Assembly: GCA_963800215.1 (NCBI GenBank)
Contig: CAWCZY010000007.1
Span: 682,001 to 746,000, forward strand
DNA length: 64,000 nucleotides
From: JAJPKK01 sp963800215
Lineage (GTDB): Bacteria > Pseudomonadota > Alphaproteobacteria > Rhizobiales > Xanthobacteraceae
Direction: 5' to 3'
The position numbers and the translations under genes were made by a program. The notes under the pieces are model-generated. The model was not told the origin of the DNA. It searched no databases and worked only from the letters and a program-made list of their open reading frames with translations. Each line of letters opens with the position of its first letter. Position 1 is the first letter of the stretch. Below are positions 28,540 through 37,528 of the stretch, piece after piece.

Positions 28540-30545
28540 CAGCGATCTCCCATGGCAGCCTGGATATCGGTCATCTCGAGCCGGCCGATGTCGGAGGATG
28601 GATTGGCGGCGATGCGAACCGCCTGAGCCTCGCGCGCACGCTCGAGCAGCGTGCGCATGTCGCGCGCATTGCCCCAGGACTCGCTGCGCATGCGGCTCTC
28701 GATCCACGGCCTGAGCTTCGTCTCCAGCTCATCCGGCACGACGTAGTTCTGCCGCTTCGCCATCAGCCGCAGGATCGCGGCGAGCTCGCCGGTGCTGTAG
28801 GCCGGGAATTCGATCGTCTTGGTGAACCGGCTCGCGAGCCCCGGATTGCTGTCGACGAAGCGCCGCATCTCGTTGGGATAGCCCGCGACGATGACCACGA
28901 TCCGGTCGCGGTTGTCCTCCATGAACTTGAGCAGCGTGTCGATCGCCTCACGGCCGAAGTCGCCGCCGATGTTGGACGTACCCGCGAGCGCATAGGCCTC
29001 GTCGATGAACAGGATGCCGTCGAGCGCCGACTTGCACACGTCGAGCGTCTTCGCGGCGGTCTGTCCGATATAGCCGGCGACCAGCCCCGACCGATCGGTT
29101 TCGATCAGGTGGCCTTTTCGCAGGACGTTGAGCGAACGGTAGATCTCGCCGAGCGCGCGCGCCACCTCGGTCTTGCCGACGCCGGGCGGCCCGGTGAAGA
29201 CCATGTGCCGGCTGATCGGCGCGACCGCGAGGCCCTGGTCGCGGCGCATGCGCTCCACTTCGAGCCCGGCCATGAGCTTGTTGACCTCGTCCTTGACCGG
29301 TGCAAGCCCGATCATGTGATCGAGGGCGTCGAGCGCCTGATCGAGGGTTCGCTGCGGCGGCTCCGACGGCGCCACCGTGAGCCTTCGGCCGGCCGGGGCC
29401 GCCGGCGCCGAGGCTTGCGAACGGGTGCGAACCAGGGGCACGCCGGCGCGCTCGAAATCCACCATCTCGATCTTGTTGACGGCGGCCGACGGATCGGTGG
29501 AAACGCGCATCGCCTGGGCCTCGCGCGCCTTCTCGAGCAGATTGCGCATCTCGCGGGCGTTACCCCAGTTATCGCGTCGCACTTGCGACTCGAGCCAGGG
29601 GTTGAGGCTCGTCTCGAGCTCGTCGGGCAGTTCGTCCTGCTGGCGTTTTGCCATCAGCCGCAGGATTGCAGCCAGCTCGGCCGGCGAATAACTCGGAAAA
29701 TTGATCGTCTTGCTGAAGCGGCTGGCAAGCCCCGGATTGGTCTCGATGAAATGCCGCATCTCGTTGGGATAGCCGGCCACGATCACCATCAGGCGGTCGC
29801 GGTTGTCCTCCATGAACTTGAGCAGCGTGTCGATCGCCTCGCGGCCGAAGTCACCGGTCGAGCCCGGCGGACCCGCCAGCGCATAGGCCTCGTCGATGAA
29901 CAGGATGCCGTCGAGCGCCGACTTGCAGACATCGAGCGTCTTCGGGGCGGTCTGGCCGATATAGCCGGCGACCAGGCCTCCGCGGTCGGTCTCCACCACG
30001 TGGCCCTTGCGCAGGATATTGAGCGACCGGTAGATTTCGCCGAGCGCGCGGGCCACCTCGGTCTTGCCGACGCCGGGCGGACCAGTGAACACCATATGCC
30101 GGCTGACCGACGGCATCGGCAGCCCCTGCTCGCGCCGCTTGCGCTCCACTTCGAGCCCCGCCAGCAGCTTGTTGACCTCCTCCTTGACCGGACCCAGCCC
30201 GATCATCCGGTCGAAGTCGTCGAGCACGTCGTCGGCCGTCCGCACATTCGGCACCGAGGAGCTGACATTGAGCCGGCGCCCCGGCGTGTAGGACTGCCCG
30301 GCGGGAACGAGCCCGAACCGCTGCGGATCGGTCGCGAGCAGCATCGCGATGTAGGTGAGCCCCGCTCCCACCAGGAAGATCAGCACTATGATGATGAGCT
30401 TCACCGCGGTCGCCCAGGTCATTCCGCCGGCGAACAGGGCGAAGGGACCGGACTGCGGATTCAAGATCCAGGTGCTGACGACCGCGGCGGCCACCGCCAC
30501 GAAGAAGAAGCCGAGCATCGGCCGATCGGCGAAGAATTTCTTCAT
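28539..30545 (-). CDS. Membrane-anchored twin AAA+ ATPase (CbbX/SpoVK-EccA-like domains)
   Basis: A 668-residue protein. Two N-terminal membrane segments (about residues 10-28 and 48-71) are followed by two very similar AAA+ modules. Module 1 has GPPGVGKT at 155-162 and ILFIDEA at 214-220; module 2 has GPPGVGKT at 452-459 and ILFIDEA at about 511-517. Each also keeps the sensor/arginine-finger stretch NPGLASRF and the pore-side GYIGQT. The modules resemble CbbX (Rubisco activase) and SpoVK/EccA ATPases, which remodel or unfold protein partners. Both sites look competent. The two halves are an internal duplication that is also high at the DNA level. ATG 30545 has GGAGAG 9 bases upstream. It heads an operon with the TPR protein and a small membrane protein. 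Partner and role unknown. Confidence 0.85.
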   Translation of the reverse strand: MKKFFADRPMLGFFFVAVAAAVVSTWILNPQSGPFALFAGGMTWATAVKLIIIVLIFLVGAGLTYIAMLLATDPQRFGLVPAGQSYTPGRRLNVSSSVPNVRTADDVLDDFDRMIGLGPVKEEVNKLLAGLEVERKRREQGLPMPSVSRHMVFTGPPGVGKTEVARALGEIYRSLNILRKGHVVETDRGGLVAGYIGQTAPKTLDVCKSALDGILFIDEAYALAGPPGSTGDFGREAIDTLLKFMEDNRDRLMVIVAGYPNEMRHFIETNPGLASRFSKTINFPSYSPAELAAILRLMAKRQQDELPDELETSLNPWLESQVRRDNWGNAREMRNLLEKAREAQAMRVSTDPSAAVNKIEMVDFERAGVPLVRTRSQASAPAAPAGRRLTVAPSEPPQRTLDQALDALDHMIGLAPVKDEVNKLMAGLEVERMRRDQGLAVAPISRHMVFTGPPGVGKTEVARALGEIYRSLNVLRKGHLIETDRSGLVAGYIGQTAAKTLDVCKSALDGILFIDEAYALAGTSNIGGDFGREAIDTLLKFMEDNRDRIVVIVAGYPNEMRRFVDSNPGLASRFTKTIEFPAYSTGELAAILRLMAKRQNYVVPDELETKLRPWIESRMRSESWGNARDMRTLLERAREAQAVRIAANPSSDIGRLEMTDIQAAMGDR

Positions 30546-31052
30546 CGTTGAAATCTCTCCGTCAGCACGGGGGTCACGGCGCCCCGTGGACATTGGGCGA
30601 GGTGCCGCCTTCCCGTGTCGACGCGGATAAGCCGCGTGTTACAAAATCAACCCATCTGCTGGAGCAGATGCCCGTACATTGGTGCTGATCCCCTCGGTCA
30701 TGGTTCTACGCTGGTGCGCGGCAACACGACGCAGATCGTGGACACATTCATTAGAGCTTACGGCCCGGGCCAAAGCAATACGATCCGCGCGGACTTGCGC
30801 TCGGCAAGTGCGACGTGATCAACGGACACCAGCCAATCGCGTGCACCCGCCCGTCAGCAGACGAAATCGGGTTGGCAGGCGACGGGCTTCCACGAAGTTG
30901 GATAACTCGTTTAGCCGCCCGGCTGGGCTCGGCGATGCCGGCTTGGCCGACAGGCTACTTTGGTATTACTGCCCGGCGCCGGTCCCATGGAGGCCTGTCG
31001 GCGCGGGCAGGAGGGACTCCGGGGTCGCCGCCCTACCTCATGAACGCTTCGG
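30546..31052. other. Gap of about 500 bases without a supported gene
   Basis: No frame shows a recognisable product. A small perfect inverted repeat (ATCTGCT / AGCAGAT, about 30655-30670) lies shortly upstream of the AAA+ operon and could be an operator or part of a hairpin. The promoter of the operon should be here. Confidence 0.4.
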
Positions 31053-31361
31053 CTAGCGCAAACCCGTCGGGGGTGGTGCCACAGGCGCCGGAGGCGGTGT
31101 AACTGCCAGCGGATTGACGGGCGATGCCGGCGCGGCACCCGTGGTTGTCGACGAGTTCGGAGGGGACGTTGTATTAGCCGTATTCGAGACCGGTCCTTTG
31201 TAACCGTACACCAGCGTCACCACGAAGATCACTGCGATGACGGCGGCAATCCAAGGCCACATGGTGCCACCACCGCTGCCCTGTTCGAGATCGAGACGCC
31301 GGAGCTCGTCCGGATCGCGCGGGCGATCGGTCAGCGGGTCCGTGTGTTTAATTTCCGACAT
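31053..31361 (-). CDS. Small single-pass membrane protein with proline-rich tail
   Basis: A 102-residue protein of unknown family. The first 35 residues are charged (SEIKHTDPLTDRPRDPDELR), followed by one membrane segment (MWPWIAAVIAVIFVVTLVYG, about residues 34-53) and a Thr/Ser/Pro-rich outer tail ending PAPVAPPPTGLR. AAGGAG precedes ATG 31361 by 8 bases, a strong site. Small proteins of this build are frequent in Bradyrhizobium relatives. It lies on the same strand as the AAA+ operon but 500 bases upstream, so co-transcription is uncertain. Confidence 0.72.
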   Translation of the reverse strand: MSEIKHTDPLTDRPRDPDELRRLDLEQGSGGGTMWPWIAAVIAVIFVVTLVYGYKGPVSNTANTTSPPNSSTTTGAAPASPVNPLAVTPPPAPVAPPPTGLR

Positions 31362-31593
31362 ATCGCTTCTCCTTTTCGGCGTCACGTCCAATGGAACAGA
31401 TTCGACGCGGATAAGGTTCCCCCCGAGACGCCTGATCCGCTGCTTCCCGCCCGTTCGCCGCATGGCCTGCCGGCGGGTTTGACGGCCGGGAGCGCACCCG
31501 GGCCTGCGCAAATTTGCCCTGATTCGGGTGCCCGACCATGCTATGATGATCCCGCAGTACGACGCAGTCGCCGCCCGTCCTGAGGAGGTTCGA

Positions 31594-32085
31594 ATGCGTT
31601 TACAATTCATATTTGTTTGCGTCGGCGCCATGCTGATGGCCGCGCATGGGATAGCAGACGCTGCCCAGCGCAGCGACAGGATCGACGCGCTGCGGCAGAT
31701 CGCGACCGACGTCGGACGCATTGTCAGCACGGCCTCGGTGTGCCGGGAAATGTCGTGGCCGCGGATCAAAGCCTTGACCGACGGGTTTTCCGGCCTGGTC
31801 AAGGCATCGGCCGCCAGCGGCGAAGAGTTTTCCTCGATACAGCAGGCCTACGATCAGAGCACCACCGAAGGCCAGCTTAGCGTGAGCAGCAGGCAGACCG
31901 ATTGCGCCGCGGCCGTCCGCGATCTCGCCGACCTGGAGCGCGCCGTCGCCTCGCAGGCGCTGGCCGCGGCCGGCCCAGGCGCCCCTCCGGATCATGCCCG
32001 GACGGCGACCGCCGCCTCCCCGCCCCCGATCCAGGCGACAACCGGGGCCGCGCCGCCGCCGGAAGCCCGCAGGCGCGACCGGTAG
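31594..32085 (+). CDS. Small exported protein of unknown function
   Basis: A 163-residue protein with a clear signal peptide (LQFIFVCVGAMLMAAHGIAD, cleavage near ADAAQ). The mature part is alpha-helical (IDALRQIATDVGRIVSTASV, then SWPRIKALTDGFSGLVKASA, and SSRQTDCAAAVRDLADLERA) with two cysteines, and ends in a Pro/Ala-rich tail. No family recognised; the size and helical pattern resemble several rhizobial periplasmic proteins. ATG 31594 has GAGGAG 7 bases upstream. It precedes the next exported-protein gene on the plus strand by about 50 bases, so they may be co-transcribed. Confidence 0.65.
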   Translation: MRLQFIFVCVGAMLMAAHGIADAAQRSDRIDALRQIATDVGRIVSTASVCREMSWPRIKALTDGFSGLVKASAASGEEFSSIQQAYDQSTTEGQLSVSSRQTDCAAAVRDLADLERAVASQALAAAGPGAPPDHARTATAASPPPIQATTGAAPPPEARRRDR

Positions 32086-32138
32086 TGCCGACATAACGCT
32101 GGTTGCAGCCAGGAAAGTCGTTGGGAGGGAGGATGATC

Positions 32139-32999
32139 ATGGTGGAGCGTCGTTCGACCGTCGCCGTTGTGGCCGCAACGGCCGCGGCGCTGATGCTGAC
32201 GTTCGGCACCGTTCGAGCGTCGGAGGACGCGAAGTACCCCGACTGGAAGGGCCAGTGGAGCCGGGTCATCGTGCCGGGGATAGGGGGCCAGGGTGCTTTC
32301 GATCAGACCAAGCGCTTTGGACCCGGGCAGCAGGCGCCGCTGACGGCGGAGTATCAGAAGATCCTGGAGCGGAGCATGGCCGACCAGGCCAACGGCGGAC
32401 TGGGCAATTACCCTACCGCCCGGTGTCTCCCCAGCGGCATGCCGCGCATGATGACATTCGGCGCGCAGGAATACGTCATCACGCCGCAGACCACTTACAT
32501 CCTGCTCGAGTGGGACCACGACCGCCGAATCTTCACCGACGGACGCGGCTGGCCCGAGGAGATCGAACCGACCTATGGCGGTTACTCGATCGGCAAATGG
32601 GTCGACGAGGACGGCGACGGCCGCTACGACGTGCTCGAGGTCGAGACGCGCGGCTTCAAGGGGCCCCGCGCCTACGACGCATCCGGCCTGCCTCTGCACT
32701 TCGACAATCAGTCGGTTTTCCTGGAGAGATTCCACCTCGACAAGGCCGACCCGAATATTCTTCATGACGAAGTCACCGTGATCGACCACGCGTTGACGCG
32801 GCCTTGGACCGTCGACAGAAGATACCGGCGCCACCCGGATTCGCGCCCGAACTGGCCGGAGAGCTATTGCACGGAGGGCAACAACGAGATCGCCATCGGC
32901 AGGGAAAACTATTTCCTGAGTGCCGACGGGTTCCTGATGCCCGCCAGGAAGGATCAGGCGCCGCCCGATACGAGATATTTCAAGCAAACGCGGAAGTGA
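32139..32999 (+). CDS. Exported protein with a WKGQW beta-domain, unknown function
   Basis: A 286-residue exported protein. A signal peptide ends near VRASEDA, then the mature chain opens with YPDWKGQWSRVIVPGIGGQG. Aromatic and glycine-rich strands follow (PTARCLPSGMPRMMTFGAQE, YVITPQTTYILLEWDHDRRI, FTDGRGWPEEIEPTYGGYSI, LEVETRGFKGP), and later TVIDHALTRPWTVDRRYRRH and ESYCTEGNNEIAIGRENYFL. The order W-x2-QW, then C-P-x2-G-MPRMM, then an FTDGR turn is shared with the protein at 50685-51614 and with many soil-bacterial secreted proteins of unknown role. The start is set at ATG 32139, whose GGGAGG lies 6 bases upstream, rather than ATG 32133. Confidence 0.7.
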   Translation: MVERRSTVAVVAATAAALMLTFGTVRASEDAKYPDWKGQWSRVIVPGIGGQGAFDQTKRFGPGQQAPLTAEYQKILERSMADQANGGLGNYPTARCLPSGMPRMMTFGAQEYVITPQTTYILLEWDHDRRIFTDGRGWPEEIEPTYGGYSIGKWVDEDGDGRYDVLEVETRGFKGPRAYDASGLPLHFDNQSVFLERFHLDKADPNILHDEVTVIDHALTRPWTVDRRYRRHPDSRPNWPESYCTEGNNEIAIGRENYFLSADGFLMPARKDQAPPDTRYFKQTRK

Positions 33000-33052
33000 C
33001 GATCGCGCGCATTCGACGGGTCTTGCGACCGGCGATGCGCCGGGCAACCCTT

Positions 33053-33150
33053 GTCATCGCCCGGCTTGACCGGGCGATCCAGTAAACACCGACCGTGAGT
33101 ACTGGATTGCCCGGGTCAAGCCGGGCCATGACACCTATAGGGTCAGCCTA
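33053..33150 (-). repeat. Intergenic palindromic repeat (family A), complete copy
   Basis: Arms GCCCGGCTTGACCGGGC-like and their inverse CCGGGTCAAGCCGGGCC enclose a TAAACACCGACCGTGAGTAC loop. The copy is the intact counterpart, in opposite orientation, of the repeat broken at 2355-2946. It lies between two genes that converge on it and may act as a bidirectional terminator. Confidence 0.75.
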
Positions 33151-33163
33151 ATCAGAATACGTC

Positions 33164-35353
33164 CTAAGCGGCCCCGGACAGGTTTTGGTTCTTGATCGGC
33201 AAGCCGCGGATGCGCTTGCCGGTCGCCGCGAAGATCGCATTGGTGACCGCGGCCGGAATGATCGCCGCGCCGGGTTCGCCGATGCCGCCCCATTTCGTGC
33301 CGCCCGTGAGCGCGAGGTGCACCTCGGTCTTCGGCGCATCTTTCAGGCGCACGACCGGGTAGGTATCGAAGTTGCCTTGCTCGACGCTGCCGTTCTTGAC
33401 CGTGATTTCGCCGAACAGCACGGCGCTGAGGCCGTAGATCATGCCGCCTTCGAGCTGCATCTCCACCGTGCGCGGATTGACGGTGTGGCCGCAATCGGCG
33501 GCGATGACCACCCGATCGACCTTGAGGTCGCCCCTGGCATTTATGCTGATCTCGGCGATCATGCCGACGATGGAATCGTAGCATTCATGGATGGCGAGGC
33601 CGCGGCCCTTTCCGGCCGGCATCGGCTTGCCCCAATCGCCCTTTTCCGCGAGCGTGTCGAGGACGTGCAGGAAATCCGCACGATGCGCGAGCAGCCCCCG
33701 GCGGAACTCGTAGGGATCCTGTCCGGTCTCGTGCGCCAGTTCGTCGATGAAGCTCTCCATGAAAAAGGCGTTCTGGCAGTGCCCCGGCGCGCGCCACGGT
33801 CCCAGCGGAACCGACGTGTTGGTCAGGACGGATTCGACCCTGAGGTTGGGGAAATTGTAGCTCGTCGTGGCCAAGCCCTGGATCGTTTGCGGTTCGAGGC
33901 CATTCTTGACGGCGGCCGGATTGGCGGAGCCTGCCGAGGTGCGGCAATCGAATGCGAGCGGCGCTCCATCCGCCGCAAAGCCCGCCCGGAAGCGGATCGC
34001 GGCCTGGGTGCGATAGCGGCCGTGGCGCATGTCCTCCTCACGCGACCACACCAGCTTGACGGGCTTGCCGATCGCCTTGCTGATCGCGACGGCCTGCGCC
34101 ACCTCGTCGGGCCGCAGCCGGCGGCCGAAGCCGCCACCGGAAAACGTGTTGTGGATGTAGACATTTTCCGGCTTCACGCCCGCCGCCTGGGCGGCGAACT
34201 GGAGGGCGACGTCCGCGTTCTGGGTGCCGACCCACACATCGACACGGCCGTCCCGCACCTGCGCCGTGCAATTGAGCGGCTCCATGGTGGCGTGCGCGAT
34301 GATCGGAGCCTCGTAAACGGCCTCGAACACCTTGGCAGCGGCCGGCATTGCGGCATCGACGTCGCCGTCATGGCGCGCGACGGCGCCACGCTTGCCGAGG
34401 GCGTCCAGGTAGGTCTTGCGGAACTGGGTGCTGTCGGCGGTGGCGGCGGCGCCCGCATCCCACGCGATCGCAAGCGCTTCGAGCGCCCCCTTCGCGCGCC
34501 AATAGCGATCCGCGATCACGGCCACCGCATCCGGAAGCTTGACCACCTGGATGACGCCGCGCCGACCGGCGATGGCGGATTCGTCGACGCTCTCGAGCCT
34601 GCCGCCGAACACCGGAGAGGCCATGATGGCCGCATGCACCATGTCCGGCACCTCGATGTCGATGCCGTAAATCGCGGTGCCGTTGATCTTGAGCGGGATG
34701 TCGAGACGCGCCATCGACTTGCCCATCAATTTGTACTGATCGGGCGTCTTGATGTCCGGTTCCTTGTCGAGCTTGACCTGCGCGGCCTCGGTGGCGAGTT
34801 CGCCATAGCGCAGCGTGCGGCCCGAGGCGTCGTGCGTCACTTTGCTCATCGCCGCCGAGCATTCGCCGGGCGCCACGCCCCACCGCCTGGCCGCCGCGGC
34901 GATCAGCCGTTCGCGCGCGCTCGCGCCGGCCTGCTGCAGCATGACGCGGTTCTCCCGCACCGCGCGGCTGCCGCCGGTGCCGAGGTTTCCATAGACTTTG
35001 TGCTCCCGGAAATTCCGGTTCGCCGAGGCGTATTCCGCCTTCACCTTCGCCCAGTCGCATTCGAGCTCCTCGGTGACGATCATCGGCAGCGCCGTGAAGC
35101 TGCCCTGGCCCATCTCGGCGCGGCTGTAGCGGATGATGATGGTGTCGTCGGGCTCGATCACGATCCAGGCGTTGATCTCACCGGAATGGGCGGCCTCGTC
35201 CCCCCACGGCCGCACGTCGAGGGTCGCGGCCTGCCCGAGGCCGGGCACCCCCGCGATGCCCAGCGCAAAGCCGCCGGTCGCGGTGAGCGCAGTAACGATG
35301 AACTGGCGCCGGGAAAGGTCCTGGGAGCCTGCGGTGCGAGCGGTTGCGGTCAT
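33164..35353 (-). CDS. Molybdenum hydroxylase large subunit (isoquinoline 1-oxidoreductase beta-like)
   Basis: A 729-residue protein with a twin-arginine leader (LSRRQFIVTALTATGGFALG), so it is exported folded with its cofactor. The body is the xanthine-oxidase-family molybdopterin domain of the IorB/aldehyde-dehydrogenase subgroup: INAWIVIEPDDTIIIRYSRA, EMGQGSFTALPMIVTEELEC, GTGGSRAVRENRVMLQQAGA, HNTFSGGGFGRRLRPDEVAQ, RAPGHCQNAFFMESFIDELA and a C-terminal GIGEPGAAIIPAAVTNAIFA with the conserved Glu that acts as the base. It hydroxylates an aromatic N-heterocycle or oxidises an aldehyde; the substrate is not visible. It works with the 2Fe-2S subunit encoded 16 bases upstream. No FAD subunit or maturation chaperone lies next to it. 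Confidence 0.9.
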   Translation of the reverse strand: MTATARTAGSQDLSRRQFIVTALTATGGFALGIAGVPGLGQAATLDVRPWGDEAAHSGEINAWIVIEPDDTIIIRYSRAEMGQGSFTALPMIVTEELECDWAKVKAEYASANRNFREHKVYGNLGTGGSRAVRENRVMLQQAGASARERLIAAAARRWGVAPGECSAAMSKVTHDASGRTLRYGELATEAAQVKLDKEPDIKTPDQYKLMGKSMARLDIPLKINGTAIYGIDIEVPDMVHAAIMASPVFGGRLESVDESAIAGRRGVIQVVKLPDAVAVIADRYWRAKGALEALAIAWDAGAAATADSTQFRKTYLDALGKRGAVARHDGDVDAAMPAAAKVFEAVYEAPIIAHATMEPLNCTAQVRDGRVDVWVGTQNADVALQFAAQAAGVKPENVYIHNTFSGGGFGRRLRPDEVAQAVAISKAIGKPVKLVWSREEDMRHGRYRTQAAIRFRAGFAADGAPLAFDCRTSAGSANPAAVKNGLEPQTIQGLATTSYNFPNLRVESVLTNTSVPLGPWRAPGHCQNAFFMESFIDELAHETGQDPYEFRRGLLAHRADFLHVLDTLAEKGDWGKPMPAGKGRGLAIHECYDSIVGMIAEISINARGDLKVDRVVIAADCGHTVNPRTVEMQLEGGMIYGLSAVLFGEITVKNGSVEQGNFDTYPVVRLKDAPKTEVHLALTGGTKWGGIGEPGAAIIPAAVTNAIFAATGKRIRGLPIKNQNLSGAA

Positions 35354-35369
35354 GGTCGTCCTCCCCGTC

Positions 35370-35825
35370 TCAAATCTTCATCGACGCGGCGGCGCGATGC
35401 ACCGCACGCCGAAGCCGCTCGTAGGTCCCGCAGCGGCATATGTTGGTGAGGTTGGCGTCGATGTCGGCGTCGGTCGGATTGGGATTTTCCTTGAGGTAGG
35501 CCGCAACCGCCATGATCTGGCCCGACTGGCAATAACCGCATTGCGGCACTTGCTCGGCGAGCCATGCCTGCTGGACCGGATGCTTGCTGTCCGGCGACAG
35601 GCCCTCGATGGTCGTCACCTGCGCGCCGTCGACGCTGCCGACGGGGACCGAGCAGGAACGGATGGGTGTGCCGTTCACATGGACCGTGCAGGCGCCGCAG
35701 GCGGCGATCCCGCAACCGAATTTCGTTCCGGTGAGCCCGATCTCTTCGCGCAGGACCCACAACAGCGGCGTTTCGCTCTCGACTTCGAGCTGGTGGGAGG
35801 TCCCGTTCACTGTGATGGTGATCAT
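35370..35825 (-). CDS. 2Fe-2S small subunit of the molybdenum hydroxylase (IorA/CoxS type)
   Basis: A 151-residue protein with both [2Fe-2S] domains of the family: the plant-type ferredoxin set CGIAACGACTVHVNG...SC, and the helical set CGYCQSGQIM...NICRCGTY. It passes electrons from the molybdenum site of the large subunit to an acceptor, probably a cytochrome as no FAD subunit is present. The start is ATG 35825 (MITITVNGTSHQLEVE); the ribosome-binding site is weak. The stop is 17 bases before the large-subunit start, so the two are an operon. Confidence 0.93.
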   Translation of the reverse strand: MITITVNGTSHQLEVESETPLLWVLREEIGLTGTKFGCGIAACGACTVHVNGTPIRSCSVPVGSVDGAQVTTIEGLSPDSKHPVQQAWLAEQVPQCGYCQSGQIMAVAAYLKENPNPTDADIDANLTNICRCGTYERLRRAVHRAAASMKI

Positions 35826-35958
35826 GGGGTGCGTCCGAAGCGCCGCGGCTGCCCAAGGTGGCCGGCCGACGCTAAACCGGGCCATCCCGTAATCCGCGCC
35901 ACGATACCAAGAGCCGGCATGGCTGTCGCGCCGAATCTGAGGTCGCCGCCGGACGCGG

Positions 35959-37287
35959 TCAGAAGCGCGCGTTGATCCAGCCGGCGGCGTAGTCGAAGAA
36001 ATTCTTGACCGTGTTGGAATACTGGCCGGGGCTGCTTTCGCAGGGATTGCAGGGCGTGAAGCCGTGATTGGCGCCTTCGACCACGACGAAGTCCTTGTCC
36101 TTGCTGCGCGCCATGTCGTACTGGCGCTCATTGTCGCGGATGAAGTAATGCGCGCCCATCGCGACGAACAACACCGGCACCGATATGGATTGGACGGCGC
36201 AGATCGTGGAGTTGTTGGTCGAACAATAGTCGATGTCGTCCGCGGCGTCGCGGGCGCGAATGGCCTGCGCACTCAGGAACGAGCGCAGCGTGAAGACCTT
36301 GGTGCCCGAGCGAAACCGCAGATTGGTTTGCGCGACGGCCGGATTGGCGACGAAGACGCTTTTGACGACTTGCGTCGAGATGCTGCCGTCGTTGCGCAGC
36401 AGCTTCACGGGCCGCGACGTGCTGTTGATCGCCGGGAGATCGGGCTGCGTCACGAACAGGCGGGCGTCGGCGCCGGCGCCGGCACCGGGATTGCCGCCGC
36501 GCGGGATGATCATGATGTCGTCGTCGGGATAGGGGTAGGCACCGCGCTTGATGCGATCGAGCTTGTCGCGCGCCATGCCGATCAGCCTGTTCATGCGATC
36601 GGCCTGCGCCTTGAAGTAGCGCGCCTGGAATTCCGCGGAATAGTGCGAAGGCCCGTGCGGATTGTACCCGTTGCTCGGATCGAACATGTCCAGCGCGGAA
36701 ATCGGTTGCGCATCGGGGGGATTGTTCTCGTCGGCCACCGCCGCATTCAGGCTGCGCAAGGTGTTGATGGCATTCCCCGGATGAGCGTCGGCGAACACGA
36801 TGCCGTCGGCGGGGACGAGGCCGGTCAGGTCGTCGCCGCATTCGGTCAGCTTGTCCGGGCCCTTGCAGTAGGACGATCCGTTCTCCGCGACCGCCTGATA
36901 GAACGACATCAGCGGCCCGCCGCCGCTATGGGCGAACAGGACGACCTTGGTGATCCCGGGTTGCCGGCGCAAAAAATCGACGCCGGCTTTCACGTCGAGC
37001 GGCAGCTTCTCGAAGTCCACCAGCGCTTCGTTGTTTTCGTAGCGCGTGTTCATGCACAGCATCAGGAATCCGCGCCGCGACAGCTCGATGCAGGCGCGAT
37101 GATTGAGATAGTTCGCGGTGCGGTGCATCACCAGAATGCCGACATGGGGCGACGGACCGGAATCGGGCTTGTAGAGCGCACCCTTGCTGATGCCCTGGAA
37201 CGCGATGAATTGAGGGTTGCTCTGCGACCAGGTCGGGTCGGTCGCAAGGATGAGCGCGACGGCTCCAGCAATCGCGGTACGCAGCAT
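35959..37287 (-). CDS. Exported alpha/beta hydrolase
   Basis: A 442-residue protein with a signal peptide (MLRTAIAGAVALILATDPTW...). The fold starts with HVGILVMHRTANYLNHRACI, RGFLMLCMNTRY, and the nucleophile elbow VVLFAHSGGGPLM, with Ser in HSGG. The acid is probably in the VPVLFVAMGAHYFI strand and the His in VVVEGANHGFTPCNPC. An insertion of about 150 residues (LTGLVPADGIVFADAHPGNA to the RSGTKVFTLRSFLSAQ stretch) forms a large lid. It may cleave an ester in the periplasm. Two cysteines in GFTPCNPCES are unusual for the family and may bind near the active site. Confidence 0.8.
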   Translation of the reverse strand: MLRTAIAGAVALILATDPTWSQSNPQFIAFQGISKGALYKPDSGPSPHVGILVMHRTANYLNHRACIELSRRGFLMLCMNTRYENNEALVDFEKLPLDVKAGVDFLRRQPGITKVVLFAHSGGGPLMSFYQAVAENGSSYCKGPDKLTECGDDLTGLVPADGIVFADAHPGNAINTLRSLNAAVADENNPPDAQPISALDMFDPSNGYNPHGPSHYSAEFQARYFKAQADRMNRLIGMARDKLDRIKRGAYPYPDDDIMIIPRGGNPGAGAGADARLFVTQPDLPAINSTSRPVKLLRNDGSISTQVVKSVFVANPAVAQTNLRFRSGTKVFTLRSFLSAQAIRARDAADDIDYCSTNNSTICAVQSISVPVLFVAMGAHYFIRDNERQYDMARSKDKDFVVVEGANHGFTPCNPCESSPGQYSNTVKNFFDYAAGWINARF

Positions 37288-37528
37288 GGACGTCCTCCGG
37301 AAGTTTCTTTCTCGTCGCTCCCGGCCCCTCGCCCGGCGCGTGCCGGAGCGCCGCTTCTTAGAGTTGCGATTTTACGGAGGACCGGGTTACGCGTGGTAGA
37401 ATGCAGCCTGTCGACCCTCGCCACAAGGGCAAGGACGGGTCCTCGTTGCAGATGCGGTCCAGCAGCCGCAAATCCGGTTCGCGTCCGTGCCGGATCGGCG
37501 GCGCCCACGGCACGAAGGAGGAAGCGAC

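Noticed and set aside
33185..35449. A 754-codon open frame on the plus strand
   Set aside because: It is antisense to the molybdenum hydroxylase large subunit and shows no motif.
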